Shown here one piece after another: positions 25,612 through 33,842 of a stretch of DNA of 64,000 nucleotides. The stretch's first letter is position 1; every line of letters starts with the position of its first letter. The stretch comes from Bradyrhizobium sp. OK095 (GTDB lineage Bacteria; Pseudomonadota; Alphaproteobacteria; Rhizobiales; Xanthobacteraceae), in assembly GCF_900109945.1 (NCBI RefSeq), contig NZ_FOBX01000006.1, positions 186,001 to 250,000 on the forward strand, read 5' to 3'. The notes beneath the pieces are model-generated. The model was given only the letters and a program-made list of their open reading frames with translations. It was not told the origin of the DNA and ran no database searches. Both the position numbers and the translations under genes were made by a program.

Positions 25612-26640
25612 TCACAGGATCTTGCCGTTGAGCGACAACTCCTTGATCCGCTTGTCCCAGTCGATCAGGGAACGGTACCATCCCAGCGTATGGGTGGTGG
25701 GATCGTCGCCACTCACCGTGCCCCGCTCCAGAGCCTGTTTTATTTCCACGATACCTTCATGGACGCGGGAGGACGGATCGAATTTCAGGCGCTGGATGAT
25801 CTTGGCAAAGGACAAATTGTAGGTCCGCTTGTCCGTCGCATCCGGGATCGTATGAGTGACGATGTTCGGGATGATGTCCTTTACGAAGTTGGCGAGCTGC
25901 TTGATTTGATAATTGAGGTCGTCGCTGCCGACGTTGAAGGTTTCGCCTGATACGACCGGCGCTTCGCTCTCGATACCCATCACCAGGGCGCGGCAGACGT
26001 CGTGAACGTGGATGAACGGCCGCCATTGCTCGCCGCCGCCCATGACGTAGATCACCCGCTCTTTCCAGGCGCGTAGCGTCATGACGTTGATGGCGAGGTC
26101 GAAGCGCATACGCGGAGCAAGGCCAAACACGGTGCTGTTGCGCAGGATGACCGTTTCGAATGTGTCGCTTTGCAACTTGCGCAGCTCGTCCTCGACATGA
26201 AGCTTGCTCTCGGCATACAGCGTCTGTGGACGGCAGTCGGCGTGCTCGTTCAGCGACACCTCTTGGCCGTGGCCATAGACCGATGCCGAGCTCGAATAGA
26301 CATAGCGGCGGACGCCAGCCCGTTTAGCCGCGCGAGCCAGACGAACGCCCCCCTGATGGTTGATCGAGACCGTCAGCTCGGGGTCGATTTCGGCGGAGGC
26401 GTCGTTGCTCAGTCCCGCCAGATCGATGACAGCGTCCATGCCCTCGAACTGCTGAGGGTCCACGGTGCGGATGTCGTCGACGAGCATCTTGATGTTCGGG
26501 TGAGAAGCCGCCTGCATGAATCGATCCCGACCGAAAAAACATCGATCGAGTGCAGTCACCGAATAACCCTTTTGGGCCAGCATCTGGCACAAGGGAATGC
26601 CGATGTAGCCACCTGCTCCAGCGACGAGAACTTTCTGCAT
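25612..26640 (-). CDS. NAD-dependent sugar epimerase/dehydratase
   Basis: A 342-residue extended short-chain dehydrogenase. GAGGYIG (residues 8-14) binds NAD; SSSASVYG and YAESK supply the catalytic Ser, Tyr and Lys; RPFIHVHDVCRA is the usual substrate-side segment. It would epimerise or dehydrate a nucleotide sugar. It is the second gene of a minus-strand pair after the DegT aminotransferase (51-base gap), giving dehydratase plus aminotransferase logic for an amino sugar. It is convergent with the ArnT-like gene, four bases apart. Confidence 0.9.
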   Translation of the reverse strand: MQKVLVAGAGGYIGIPLCQMLAQKGYSVTALDRCFFGRDRFMQAASHPNIKMLVDDIRTVDPQQFEGMDAVIDLAGLSNDASAEIDPELTVSINHQGGVRLARAAKRAGVRRYVYSSSASVYGHGQEVSLNEHADCRPQTLYAESKLHVEDELRKLQSDTFETVILRNSTVFGLAPRMRFDLAINVMTLRAWKERVIYVMGGGEQWRPFIHVHDVCRALVMGIESEAPVVSGETFNVGSDDLNYQIKQLANFVKDIIPNIVTHTIPDATDKRTYNLSFAKIIQRLKFDPSSRVHEGIVEIKQALERGTVSGDDPTTHTLGWYRSLIDWDKRIKELSLNGKIL

Positions 26641-26691
26641 GTCCTAGACTTCTATGTTCTGGGGAGACATCGGTTGGTTGCGGCTTTGCGA

Positions 26692-27864
26692 CTAAGGCTT
26701 CGTTCTGTTTTGCGCCGACTGGCGCGCGTACCGTATGGCGGCAACGATGAGATCGCATTCTTCGTCGGTCATGTCGTTGTAGACCGGGAGCGCAACGACG
26801 TTGTAAGCAATCCTTTCCGTCACGGCCAAATTCACTTCCCTCTGCGTATTGTAGGCGGTCATGTGGTGGCAGGGCGGGCTGTAATACTTCCGGACAAAGA
26901 CATTGTGCATCTCGAGCGCTGACGCCAGTGCATCCCGGTCGAGTCCGAACTCCCCGGCGTCGACGACGACCGGCAGATAGAGCCAGTTCGTCTGTACGCC
27001 TGCGGGCTCTCGCCCCACGCGCAAACCAGGAATTTTGGAAAGTCCGGTTCGCATGCGCTCGACAGCGTGTCGGCGCGTCGCAATGGCCTGCTCGAACGTC
27101 TTGAGTTGCTCGAGGCCGATGAGGGCCGATATCTCAAGCATTTTCCCGTTCAAGCCCGGCTCGTGACAGTCGGCGCCATCGACTTGCCCGAAGTTGCGCA
27201 TCGCCTTGACGCGCGTGAGCAATTCCGCGTCGTGGCTGCAGACGCAGCCGCCCTCCATCGTTGCGAAGGCCTTGGTGGCGTGAAAGCTGAACATCTGCGC
27301 ATCTGCGCAGCCTCCCACCAATTGGCCATTGATGCGCGTGCCGAACGAGGGCGCGCTATCGACCAGAAATCTCAGCTTGTAGCGCTCGGCTACGCGGGCG
27401 AGCGAAGCGTAATCGCTGGCGATCCCATAGGCGTCGACGGCGAGGATGGCGACGGTACGGTCCGTGATCCTGCGCCCGACATCATCAGGGTCGAGGCGCA
27501 TCGTCTGGTCGTCGAGAATGTCGGCAAAGACCGGTTCGGCGCCAACCCATTTGATGGCATGCGGTGTTGCGCTGAACGTGAACGACGGCACGATCACTTC
27601 GCCGCCGCTAATTCCCGCAGCCCTCAACATGGCCATCATCCCGATCTGGCCGTTGCAGAAAACCAGCGTCGGGACGCCGAGATATTCGCTCAGGCGCGCC
27701 TCGAATTCGACGACCCAACGGGAATTGTTCGTGACCTGGCCCATCTCCAACGCTGTCTCGAAAGCGGCCAAGAACTTTTCGGTTCTTGGAAACCTCGGGC
27801 GCACAATATGGAGCGGGTCCCTGGCCAGCGGCGCGAGAGATTCAAGCGGGACTGCGGCGGTCAT
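26692..27864 (-). CDS. DegT/DnrJ/EryC1/StrS-type sugar aminotransferase
   Basis: A 390-residue PLP enzyme. VEFEARLSEYLGVPTLVFCNGQ opens the fold, VDSAPSFGT is the cofactor-binding Asp region, and the PLP lysine lies in FSFHATKAFATMEGG near residue 195. The enzyme class transfers an amino group to a nucleotide-linked keto sugar. It leads a minus-strand operon with the epimerase; an 8-base inverted repeat lies just upstream. Confidence 0.92.
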   Translation of the reverse strand: MTAAVPLESLAPLARDPLHIVRPRFPRTEKFLAAFETALEMGQVTNNSRWVVEFEARLSEYLGVPTLVFCNGQIGMMAMLRAAGISGGEVIVPSFTFSATPHAIKWVGAEPVFADILDDQTMRLDPDDVGRRITDRTVAILAVDAYGIASDYASLARVAERYKLRFLVDSAPSFGTRINGQLVGGCADAQMFSFHATKAFATMEGGCVCSHDAELLTRVKAMRNFGQVDGADCHEPGLNGKMLEISALIGLEQLKTFEQAIATRRHAVERMRTGLSKIPGLRVGREPAGVQTNWLYLPVVVDAGEFGLDRDALASALEMHNVFVRKYYSPPCHHMTAYNTQREVNLAVTERIAYNVVALPVYNDMTDEECDLIVAAIRYARQSAQNRTKP

Positions 27865-27884
27865 CTCGAGTCCTGATCATCGAT

Positions 27885-27924
27885 ACAAGTCTGCGACGAG
27901 TTACCGATATAGATCGAGACTTGT
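27885..27924. promoter_or_regulatory. Spaced inverted repeat in a divergent promoter region
   Basis: ACAAGTCT at 27885-27892 is repeated in inverted form as AGACTTGT at 27917-27924. The centres are 32 bases apart, about three turns of the helix. The site begins about 20 bases upstream of the DegT start, in the gap to the divergent GT25 gene. It could bind a regulator as a loop or tetramer; the TTGACA at 27956-27961 lacks a convincing -10 partner. Confidence 0.45.
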
Positions 27925-28046
27925 GTGGAGCATTCGCGCGCGACGCGATCCGCGATTGACAGGCGCATTTGGACTAGCCGCCGACTGGCGAATCAATATT
28001 CTAGTGGCGCTCTCCGGCATCCATCCGCTAACGGTCCTTTTGGCAT

Positions 28047-28793
28047 ATGAAGAACTTCGTCATTAATCTCGATCGCCATCCGGAGAAATTCGAGAACTTT
28101 CTGAGGCGGAACGCAGGCTGCGGAATCGCGTTCGAGCGTTTCTCCGCGACGAATGGCCTTGAGCTGACCGATCAGGAGGTAATGGCGATGCGGCTTGTCG
28201 CTCCGGGTTCGCAGTTCACCCGGGGAGCCGTTGGCGGCGCCGCTTCGCTGTGGCGGATATTGAACTGGATTGCCAAACAGAATGAACCCGCCCTTGTGTT
28301 CGAGGACGATTGTACCATCCGCTACGACATCATCGCACGTCTGGAAGCGCTGCTTCCGTCCCTTGATAGCTGGGATCTTCTGGTGCTCGGATACAATACG
28401 GATTCAGTACTGGATCTTGAGCTCGCGCAAGGGATGAAGTCGATGATGGTCTTTCGACCCGTCCACCCGGATGACGCGAGCGATGCCGCTTTCCAGAGAT
28501 CGAATTCTCAGGTCGCAGCCTTCCGGCTCAATTGTTGTTTTGGCCCAGCCGGGACGGCAATCTCTCCTGCGGGAGCGTCGAGGTTGCTGGAGCTGTGTTT
28601 CCCGATGGACAACCGGCCCGTCAGAATCGAGGCGCTCGGAAACAGAATGCTGCCGACGATCGGATTGGATGGAATGGGGAACAGCACTTATCGCTTCTTC
28701 AAGGCGTATGCTTGTTTCGCGCCGCTGGTGGTGCCGCGCAACAACAACGCCACGTCGACGACCTATACTCACGATGCGCGTGTTTGGGGCTAG
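28047..28793 (+). CDS. GT25-family glycosyltransferase
   Basis: A 248-residue protein of the GT25 (LPS biosynthesis, LpsA/Lex1) family. MKNFVINLDRHPEKFENFLRR and RFSATNGLELT form the nucleotide-sugar side; FEDDCTI is the metal-binding acidic motif; the later SPAGASRLLEL matches the family. It adds galactose or a related sugar to a surface glycan. It is first in a plus-strand pair with WbqC (16-base gap) and divergent from the DegT operon. Confidence 0.88.
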   Translation: MKNFVINLDRHPEKFENFLRRNAGCGIAFERFSATNGLELTDQEVMAMRLVAPGSQFTRGAVGGAASLWRILNWIAKQNEPALVFEDDCTIRYDIIARLEALLPSLDSWDLLVLGYNTDSVLDLELAQGMKSMMVFRPVHPDDASDAAFQRSNSQVAAFRLNCCFGPAGTAISPAGASRLLELCFPMDNRPVRIEALGNRMLPTIGLDGMGNSTYRFFKAYACFAPLVVPRNNNATSTTYTHDARVWG

Positions 28794-28809
28794 CAGGGCG
28801 TCGCACACG

Positions 28810-29520
28810 ATGAAACTCGCGATCATGCAGCCGTATTTTCTGCCCTATATCGGCTACTATCAGCTCATTTCTGCCGTCGATCTCTTTATTGTCTACGACA
28901 ACATCAAATATGTGAAGAAAGGCTGGATCAACCGCAACCGGATGCTGATCAACGGCAAGGACGCATTGTTTTCGCTCCCGTTGAAAAAGGATTCGGATGC
29001 CCTGGATGTTCGCGACCGGGAGTTGGCGGCTGATTTCGACCGTACAAAGCTGCTCAATCAGTGGCATGGAGCCTATCGCACCGCGCCCTTCTTCAAGCAG
29101 ACCTTTCCGCTTCTGGAAGCGATTGTGGGCTTTCAAGACCCCAATCTATTTCGCTATCTCTTCCATTCGCTGAAGATGACCTGCGCGCATCTCGGTCTGA
29201 AAACCGCCCTGAAAATATCGTCCGAGGTGCCGATCGATCATTCGCTCAAGTTCCAGGATAAGGTGCTCGCATTGTGCGAAGCGGAAGGCGCGCAAAGATA
29301 CATCAACGCGATCGGCGGCCTGGAGCTCTACGATTCCAATGCTTTCAGTGCCCGCGGAATCGAATTCAGGGCCCTTCGCGCAAAGTCATTTCCCTACGAG
29401 CAGTTCGGTCAGCCTCATGTGCCATATCTATCGATCGTCGATCTGCTGATGTTCAACTCAGTTTCGAAGTTGAGCGAGATCATCGCCGAAAACTACGATC
29501 TGGTTCAACAGGACGTGTAG
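28810..29520 (+). CDS. WbqC family protein
   Basis: A 236-residue protein opening with the family signature MKLAIMQPYFLPYIGYYQLI, followed by DLFIVYDNIKYVKKGWINRNR and SLPLKK. WbqC-like proteins are encoded in O-antigen and other sugar clusters and may act in modified-sugar synthesis or transfer, but no reaction is firmly known to me. The ATG at 28810 falls exactly at the signature; the frame is open upstream, inside GT25, without homology. Confidence 0.92.
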   Translation: MKLAIMQPYFLPYIGYYQLISAVDLFIVYDNIKYVKKGWINRNRMLINGKDALFSLPLKKDSDALDVRDRELAADFDRTKLLNQWHGAYRTAPFFKQTFPLLEAIVGFQDPNLFRYLFHSLKMTCAHLGLKTALKISSEVPIDHSLKFQDKVLALCEAEGAQRYINAIGGLELYDSNAFSARGIEFRALRAKSFPYEQFGQPHVPYLSIVDLLMFNSVSKLSEIIAENYDLVQQDV

Positions 29521-29524
29521 GCCC

Positions 29525-29550
29525 GGACTGCGTCCATCCGGACGCAGTCC
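29525..29550. terminator. Bidirectional hairpin between convergent genes
   Basis: GGACTGCGTCC (29525-29535) and GGACGCAGTCC (29540-29550) form a perfect 11-pair stem with an ATCC loop, four bases after the WbqC stop and 19 before the end of the opposing methyltransferase gene. There is no T-run, so stopping in both directions is likely but not certain. Confidence 0.65.
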
Positions 29551-29568
29551 AGGGTCGAAATCGGCGCC

Positions 29569-30336
29569 TTATTCAAATACGACGTAGCTCTGCTGCGGCG
29601 AGATCGTGTTGCGGCAGATGCGATAGCCCTGGGTGCCCCAGGCCTCGCGCAAGGCCAGGGTTTCGCCAGGATTCTCGGCAAGGACCAACTCGTCGAACCC
29701 GACGATGCTGTTCTTCGCCAGATAGGGCCGAATGAGCTCGAGGCATCTTTTCGTCGGCTCGTAGAGATCAAGGTCGAAATAGGCCAGCGAGATGATCGTC
29801 TCGGGGTGCCTTTCCAGGTACACGGGAAGAGTTTCAGTCACGTCCCCCTTGACCAGCTCGAACTTGCGAAGGTGGCTGCGCGGCGCGAGTTTCTCTTGCG
29901 CCGACAGGATGTCTGCCAGCACGTCTTCATAATTGGGCGTGACGGCGAGCCCACCGACCTTCAGCCCGTCGAAATCGCCGTCCTGCGGCGCCACCGACGG
30001 GAAGCCCTCGAACGTATCGAAGCCGACGACCTTGCGGCTCATGTTGTAGGGCTCGTAGATGTGCCGCATCGTCGTGAACAGTGCCATGTTCTGGCCCCAG
30101 CGCACGCCGAATTCCATGATGACGCCATGCGTGTGCAGGGTCATCGAATAGAGATCATGCATGAAGAGAATGCGCGCCAGCGACGGGCGATTGAGAAACA
30201 GGCCGAGGTTCGCGTGGAATTCACGCGGAGGCATCGGCGACGTCTTCATCAGTTCCTGCAGCCGGCTGTAGGCGGCCACTTCGTCCTGGGCAGCAAAGGT
30301 AAAGTTCTGCGCGTCCTGTGGATCGTGTGATGTCAT
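29569..30336 (-). CDS. TylF/MycF-type O-methyltransferase
   Basis: A 255-residue SAM-dependent methyltransferase of the TylF (macrocin O-methyltransferase) family: VIMEFGVRWGQNMALF for SAM binding, VVGFDTFEGFPS, the metal-site AYFDLDLYEPTKRCLELI and IVGFDEL. Such enzymes methylate a hydroxyl group on a sugar. It is the last gene of the five-gene minus-strand operon beginning at 33646, after a 62-base gap. Confidence 0.9.
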   Translation of the reverse strand: MTSHDPQDAQNFTFAAQDEVAAYSRLQELMKTSPMPPREFHANLGLFLNRPSLARILFMHDLYSMTLHTHGVIMEFGVRWGQNMALFTTMRHIYEPYNMSRKVVGFDTFEGFPSVAPQDGDFDGLKVGGLAVTPNYEDVLADILSAQEKLAPRSHLRKFELVKGDVTETLPVYLERHPETIISLAYFDLDLYEPTKRCLELIRPYLAKNSIVGFDELVLAENPGETLALREAWGTQGYRICRNTISPQQSYVVFE

Positions 30337-30398
30337 GATTTGTGCTCACAAGCTTTTCATGTTGATGAGAGGAGAGACAACGCTGAGCATCTCGATGC

Positions 30399-31079
30399 TT
30401 AGTCCGCGAGCCGCCTGAGATTTTTCGCGCCGGTCTTCAGTCCGCCATAGTAGTAGTCGTGGAATCCCGCTGCTTCCATCAGCTCGAATACCTTTTGCAT
30501 GTTGTACTCAACCCGATGCAGCTCGAAGCTCTCGCCGTCGAAGGTTGCGAATGCGGCCCGTGGATCGCCGTCGCGCGGTTGTCCGACTGACCCCGGATTG
30601 CAGTATGTCTTCTCGCCGAAGCGGTGGAGACTTTGCACGTGGGTGTGGCCGCTTACAAAATACGCTCCAGAGAGCCGCTCGAAGTATTCTTCGTTGGGGG
30701 TGATGATGTACTCATCGATCGGATCGGACCAGCCGCCGTGAACGACTTGAATGGTTCCCACCTGCATTTGCGCGCGGAAGGCTTGTAGCCAATTCACGTT
30801 CTCGGACGAGATCACCTTCCTCTGATAGACCAGACATTCGTTGACGCTCTTGGACCTGATGCAGAAGCCGCCGAAGCCCAGGTACCAGTCATGGTTGCCA
30901 ATGACGCTTTTGATCTCGCGCCGTCTCAGCTCGTCGCAGCATTCGTTCACCTGGGAATAATAGCCGACCACGTCGCCCACGCAGAAGATCTCGCTGACGC
31001 GCATGCGATCGAGCTCGGCGAGAACCGCCGTCAGTGCCTCGAAATTCCCATGGATGTCAGAGATGAACGCTATTTTCAT
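30399..31079 (-). CDS. Calcineurin-like metallophosphoesterase (YfcE/MJ0936 type)
   Basis: A 226-residue phosphoesterase. The binuclear metal motifs are complete: FISDIHGNFEAL, CVGDVVGYY, IGNHDW, VVHGG and SGHTHVQ. Single-domain members cleave phosphodiesters of nucleotides or sugar-nucleotides. The start at 31079 is chosen because it begins exactly at the domain; it overlaps the ATP-grasp gene by 23 bases. In this cluster it may recycle or trim a nucleotide-linked intermediate (inference). Confidence 0.9.
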   Translation of the reverse strand: MKIAFISDIHGNFEALTAVLAELDRMRVSEIFCVGDVVGYYSQVNECCDELRRREIKSVIGNHDWYLGFGGFCIRSKSVNECLVYQRKVISSENVNWLQAFRAQMQVGTIQVVHGGWSDPIDEYIITPNEEYFERLSGAYFVSGHTHVQSLHRFGEKTYCNPGSVGQPRDGDPRAAFATFDGESFELHRVEYNMQKVFELMEAAGFHDYYYGGLKTGAKNLRRLAD

Positions 31080-32037
31080 AGAAGATATGATCCTCCGTGT
31101 AGCGGACGGCTCGACCGCGCTTGATGTCGGGCTGGACCGGCATCCGGTTCTCGATGGCCATGTCAACCGCCATCAGGCTTTCGTTATATCCAAAGGCGGC
31201 GCGTATCGACGTGGACGACGAGATCCTGGGATTGATCTCGAGCAGCTTCAGGCCGTCGTCGGTCCTGCGAAACTGAAAATTGGTCGGCCCGACGGGAGAG
31301 AACGCCTCGCATAGATCCCGGACCGCCTCGGAAAAGTCCGTCTCATCGACAACCTCGGCTTTTTCCGTGAACCCGTCCTTGGAGAGTTTTCGTCGAAGTG
31401 CCATGATCGCCGAATAGCTCCCGCGTCCATCGCAAAACGCGGACACCGTGAATTCCTCATCATCGCGTCCGACAATGGGTTGGGCCATGAGCGTCGCCTT
31501 GGTCGCGGGATCAATTTCGTTGAACTGCTCCGCGGCCTTGACCACCACTATTCCCTTGGATCCGAAACCCCGGCGAGGTTTGAGCAAAAACGGCAGGCCG
31601 CATTTCTCTTTGAGAAAATCGAAGTCCATTTGCAGATAGCTCGGGATCGCACAGGGCAGCTTCAGTTCCAGCTGCCGCTCGTAAAACGCCCATTTGTCGG
31701 AGCATCTGGAGATCAGGTCGGGTGAATTCATGACGACCTTGGTTCCGGTCGATTGAATCTCAGCCAGTCGGTCCGCCCAGCTGTACATGTCTGCATCGAT
31801 GCCGGGGATCGCCACGTCGACGTGATGCTTGCGCAGCAGTGAGAGAAGCCGATCAAGGTAATCCGGCGCGTCCGTCCTGGGCACCGGTTCAAAGATGTCG
31901 CAGAATCCCGGCGCCACCGAATCGGTATAGATCGAGGTGCCGATGAGCTTCATCGGCCTGTTCGACCTTTTCAGGGAGCGCAAAATTCCGTAGCCGACGA
32001 TGCCGGCGGCGCCGGAAACCAATATGGTTCTCACCAC
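31057..32037 (-). CDS. ATP-grasp enzyme with N-terminal Rossmann-like domain
   Basis: A 326-residue ATP-grasp protein of the CarB/PylC-like group seen in polysaccharide clusters. ILVSGAAGIVGYGILRSLK is the pre-ATP-grasp domain, LPFLLKPRRGFGSKGIVVV the ATP-binding loop, and LKLLEINPRISSSTSIRAAFG the metal-binding strand. It should join a carboxylate to an amine or similar nucleophile, for example an amino acid to a sugar. It overlaps both neighbours (seven bases upstream, 23 downstream), so all are co-translated. Confidence 0.9.
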   Translation of the reverse strand: MVRTILVSGAAGIVGYGILRSLKRSNRPMKLIGTSIYTDSVAPGFCDIFEPVPRTDAPDYLDRLLSLLRKHHVDVAIPGIDADMYSWADRLAEIQSTGTKVVMNSPDLISRCSDKWAFYERQLELKLPCAIPSYLQMDFDFLKEKCGLPFLLKPRRGFGSKGIVVVKAAEQFNEIDPATKATLMAQPIVGRDDEEFTVSAFCDGRGSYSAIMALRRKLSKDGFTEKAEVVDETDFSEAVRDLCEAFSPVGPTNFQFRRTDDGLKLLEINPRISSSTSIRAAFGYNESLMAVDMAIENRMPVQPDIKRGRAVRYTEDHIFYENSVHL

Positions 32038-32873
32038 GCCTGCCTTCGATGAGCCGCTTCCATCTGCATTCCGTGCGCAATGGATATGCGGGGAAAATAG
32101 CCGAGCAGCCTGAACAGCGTCTTATCACAAGCAAAGCCATTGCTCGGGATGTCAGGCTTGTCTTTCAGGAATCTCACCTTGCTCTTGCTCTCAAAGGCGG
32201 AAATAGCCGCCGCAGCAATTTGAGAATAGGTGACATTGTCGGGGTGCGCGCAGCGATAGGTGCCTTCGATCTTCGTCGCAATGACGGCCGAGATGATCCT
32301 GGCCACGTCCTGCGCGTGAATGAAATTCCGCAAGGGGTCATTCGAACCAAAAAGGTCTATGTCCTCATGTCGCTGTGCCTTGTCCATGATGGTGTACAGG
32401 AACGGCTGATGCTTTCGAAACTGCGCGCCAACACCATATAGCTGAGAAGGCTTCATAACCGCGACCGGCAGCCGCAATTCTCGACCGCAAAACTGCGCGA
32501 TGTCTTCAGAATGCTTCTTTGAGAGTGAGTAAGCGCCGAAGAAGGGCGACTCGCTCTCGAGATCCGAAAAAATGCTGGAGATGTGCACAAAGTGTTTTGC
32601 ATTTGCCTTCGAGCTGGCATGACAGAGCTTTATGACGCCGAGCACGTTGACATCCATCGCTTGCAAGGTGTTTGTCAGATCCTTGCCGCCGAAAGCTGCG
32701 GCCATGTTCACGACGCAGTCGATCCCGGCGGGGATTTGGATATCGCGCGAACATAAGTCTAGTTCGACGTCACAGCCCTTGCGCCCGGCCGTCAGTACCT
32801 CGCACCGTTCGCGAAGAAGCGGGATAAGCGTCTGTGCCAGCGAAGAGGTCCCGCCAACGATCAAGACCCTCAT
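32031..32873 (-). CDS. NAD-dependent sugar epimerase/dehydratase
   Basis: A 280-residue short-chain dehydrogenase of the extended type. VGGTSSLAQTLIPLL is a divergent nucleotide-binding loop, HISSIFSDLES gives the catalytic Ser and YSLSKKHSE the Tyr and Lys. At 280 residues it is at the short end of the family. It overlaps the methyltransferase by four bases and the ATP-grasp gene by seven. It supplies a second nucleotide-sugar modification beyond the pair at 25612-27864. Confidence 0.85.
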   Translation of the reverse strand: MRVLIVGGTSSLAQTLIPLLRERCEVLTAGRKGCDVELDLCSRDIQIPAGIDCVVNMAAAFGGKDLTNTLQAMDVNVLGVIKLCHASSKANAKHFVHISSIFSDLESESPFFGAYSLSKKHSEDIAQFCGRELRLPVAVMKPSQLYGVGAQFRKHQPFLYTIMDKAQRHEDIDLFGSNDPLRNFIHAQDVARIISAVIATKIEGTYRCAHPDNVTYSQIAAAAISAFESKSKVRFLKDKPDIPSNGFACDKTLFRLLGYFPRISIAHGMQMEAAHRRQAW

Positions 32874-33646
32874 GATCGCGCCGGATCGACCGGAGTGAGT
32901 TGGGCAAGCATCGCACAGGATAGTTCCGGATATTCAATTCCGATCTCGCACATGGCCTGAACGATATTGTCCGCGAGATTCAACGACAGGATCTGACTTG
33001 TCGCGAGGGGCTTCAGATAGATGCCCTCCATTTTTTCGAGCTTGTAACCGGCGTCGCTCACAAGCTTGGTGAGTGAGCGGACCGTGAAGTACCGCCGATG
33101 CCCGAGGAGGAGATCGTTCTCCGAGAGGGCCTCCATGTCGGGCAGCATCCCCGCAAGATGTCCCAGTCTGCGGTTCATGACCTCGGCGTTGGGGACCGCC
33201 ACAAAAAGCTTGCCCGTGGGCGTTAGAAATTTTCTGAAGCGGTTCAGGATCAGAAGCGGGTCGTCGACATGCTCGAGAATGAATCCCATGACAATGAGGT
33301 CGAATCGTTCCTCGGTGTCGAATTCCTCGAAATAGGTTTCGATGATGTCGCTTCTGTTGTCAGGAAATTTCAGCTTGAAGTTATCGATGACCGCGGGAGA
33401 GCCTTCAAGGACGACATGGCGTGCACATCGGTCCGAAAAAATCGCGGTGGCAAAACCGTGCCCCAGTCCCAAATCCAGAACGGAGCGCGGATCTTTGACG
33501 ACGTGAGCAATCCGTTTCGGATACCAGGTCAATAGAATTTCGTTGTCGAAATCGTATATGTTCTCGCCTTGATAGGCGGCGACATGGACGTCCAGTTGAT
33601 TGTTCGTCGACAAATGACCGTCCTCTCCCCCGAAGGCCAGATCCAA
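32870..33646 (-). CDS. Class I SAM-dependent methyltransferase
   Basis: A 258-residue methyltransferase: VLDLGLGHGFATAIF (SAM motif I), VVLEGSPAV, and ILEHVDDPLLILNRFRKFLTPTGKLFVAVPN match the Methyltransf_11/23 pattern. No ATG opens the frame; TTG at 33646 is the only start between the domain and an in-frame TGA at 33686-33688, so TTG is probably used or the first residues are mis-set. It leads the five-gene minus-strand operon, divergent from the TPR-glycosyltransferase. Confidence 0.82.
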   Translation of the reverse strand: MDLAFGGEDGHLSTNNQLDVHVAAYQGENIYDFDNEILLTWYPKRIAHVVKDPRSVLDLGLGHGFATAIFSDRCARHVVLEGSPAVIDNFKLKFPDNRSDIIETYFEEFDTEERFDLIVMGFILEHVDDPLLILNRFRKFLTPTGKLFVAVPNAEVMNRRLGHLAGMLPDMEALSENDLLLGHRRYFTVRSLTKLVSDAGYKLEKMEGIYLKPLATSQILSLNLADNIVQAMCEIGIEYPELSCAMLAQLTPVDPARS

Positions 33647-33781
33647 AGACCGGACAAAGTGCGCCGGTCGCTGTTTGCTGCCATATCAGCGGCCCCCTTG
33701 ATTCGCCACGCGGCGGCACGGCGCGCCGAATGCCGCGTCCAGCTTCGTGCAAGCTCCAAGGAATAATTGTGGAGTGGCGAC

Positions 33782-33801
33782 CTTCCCGAAAGTTCGGGAG
33801 G
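33782..33801. promoter_or_regulatory. Palindrome upstream of the TPR-glycosyltransferase
   Basis: CTTCCCGAA-AG-TTCGGGAGG, eight of nine pairs matching, 42 bases before the ATG at 33843 in the divergent gap. The tight two-base centre suits an operator better than an RNA hairpin. Confidence 0.4.
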
Positions 33802-33842
33802 CGGGTCGTTGCAGGCTGCCCCCTGATCTGGAAGGTTCCTCG

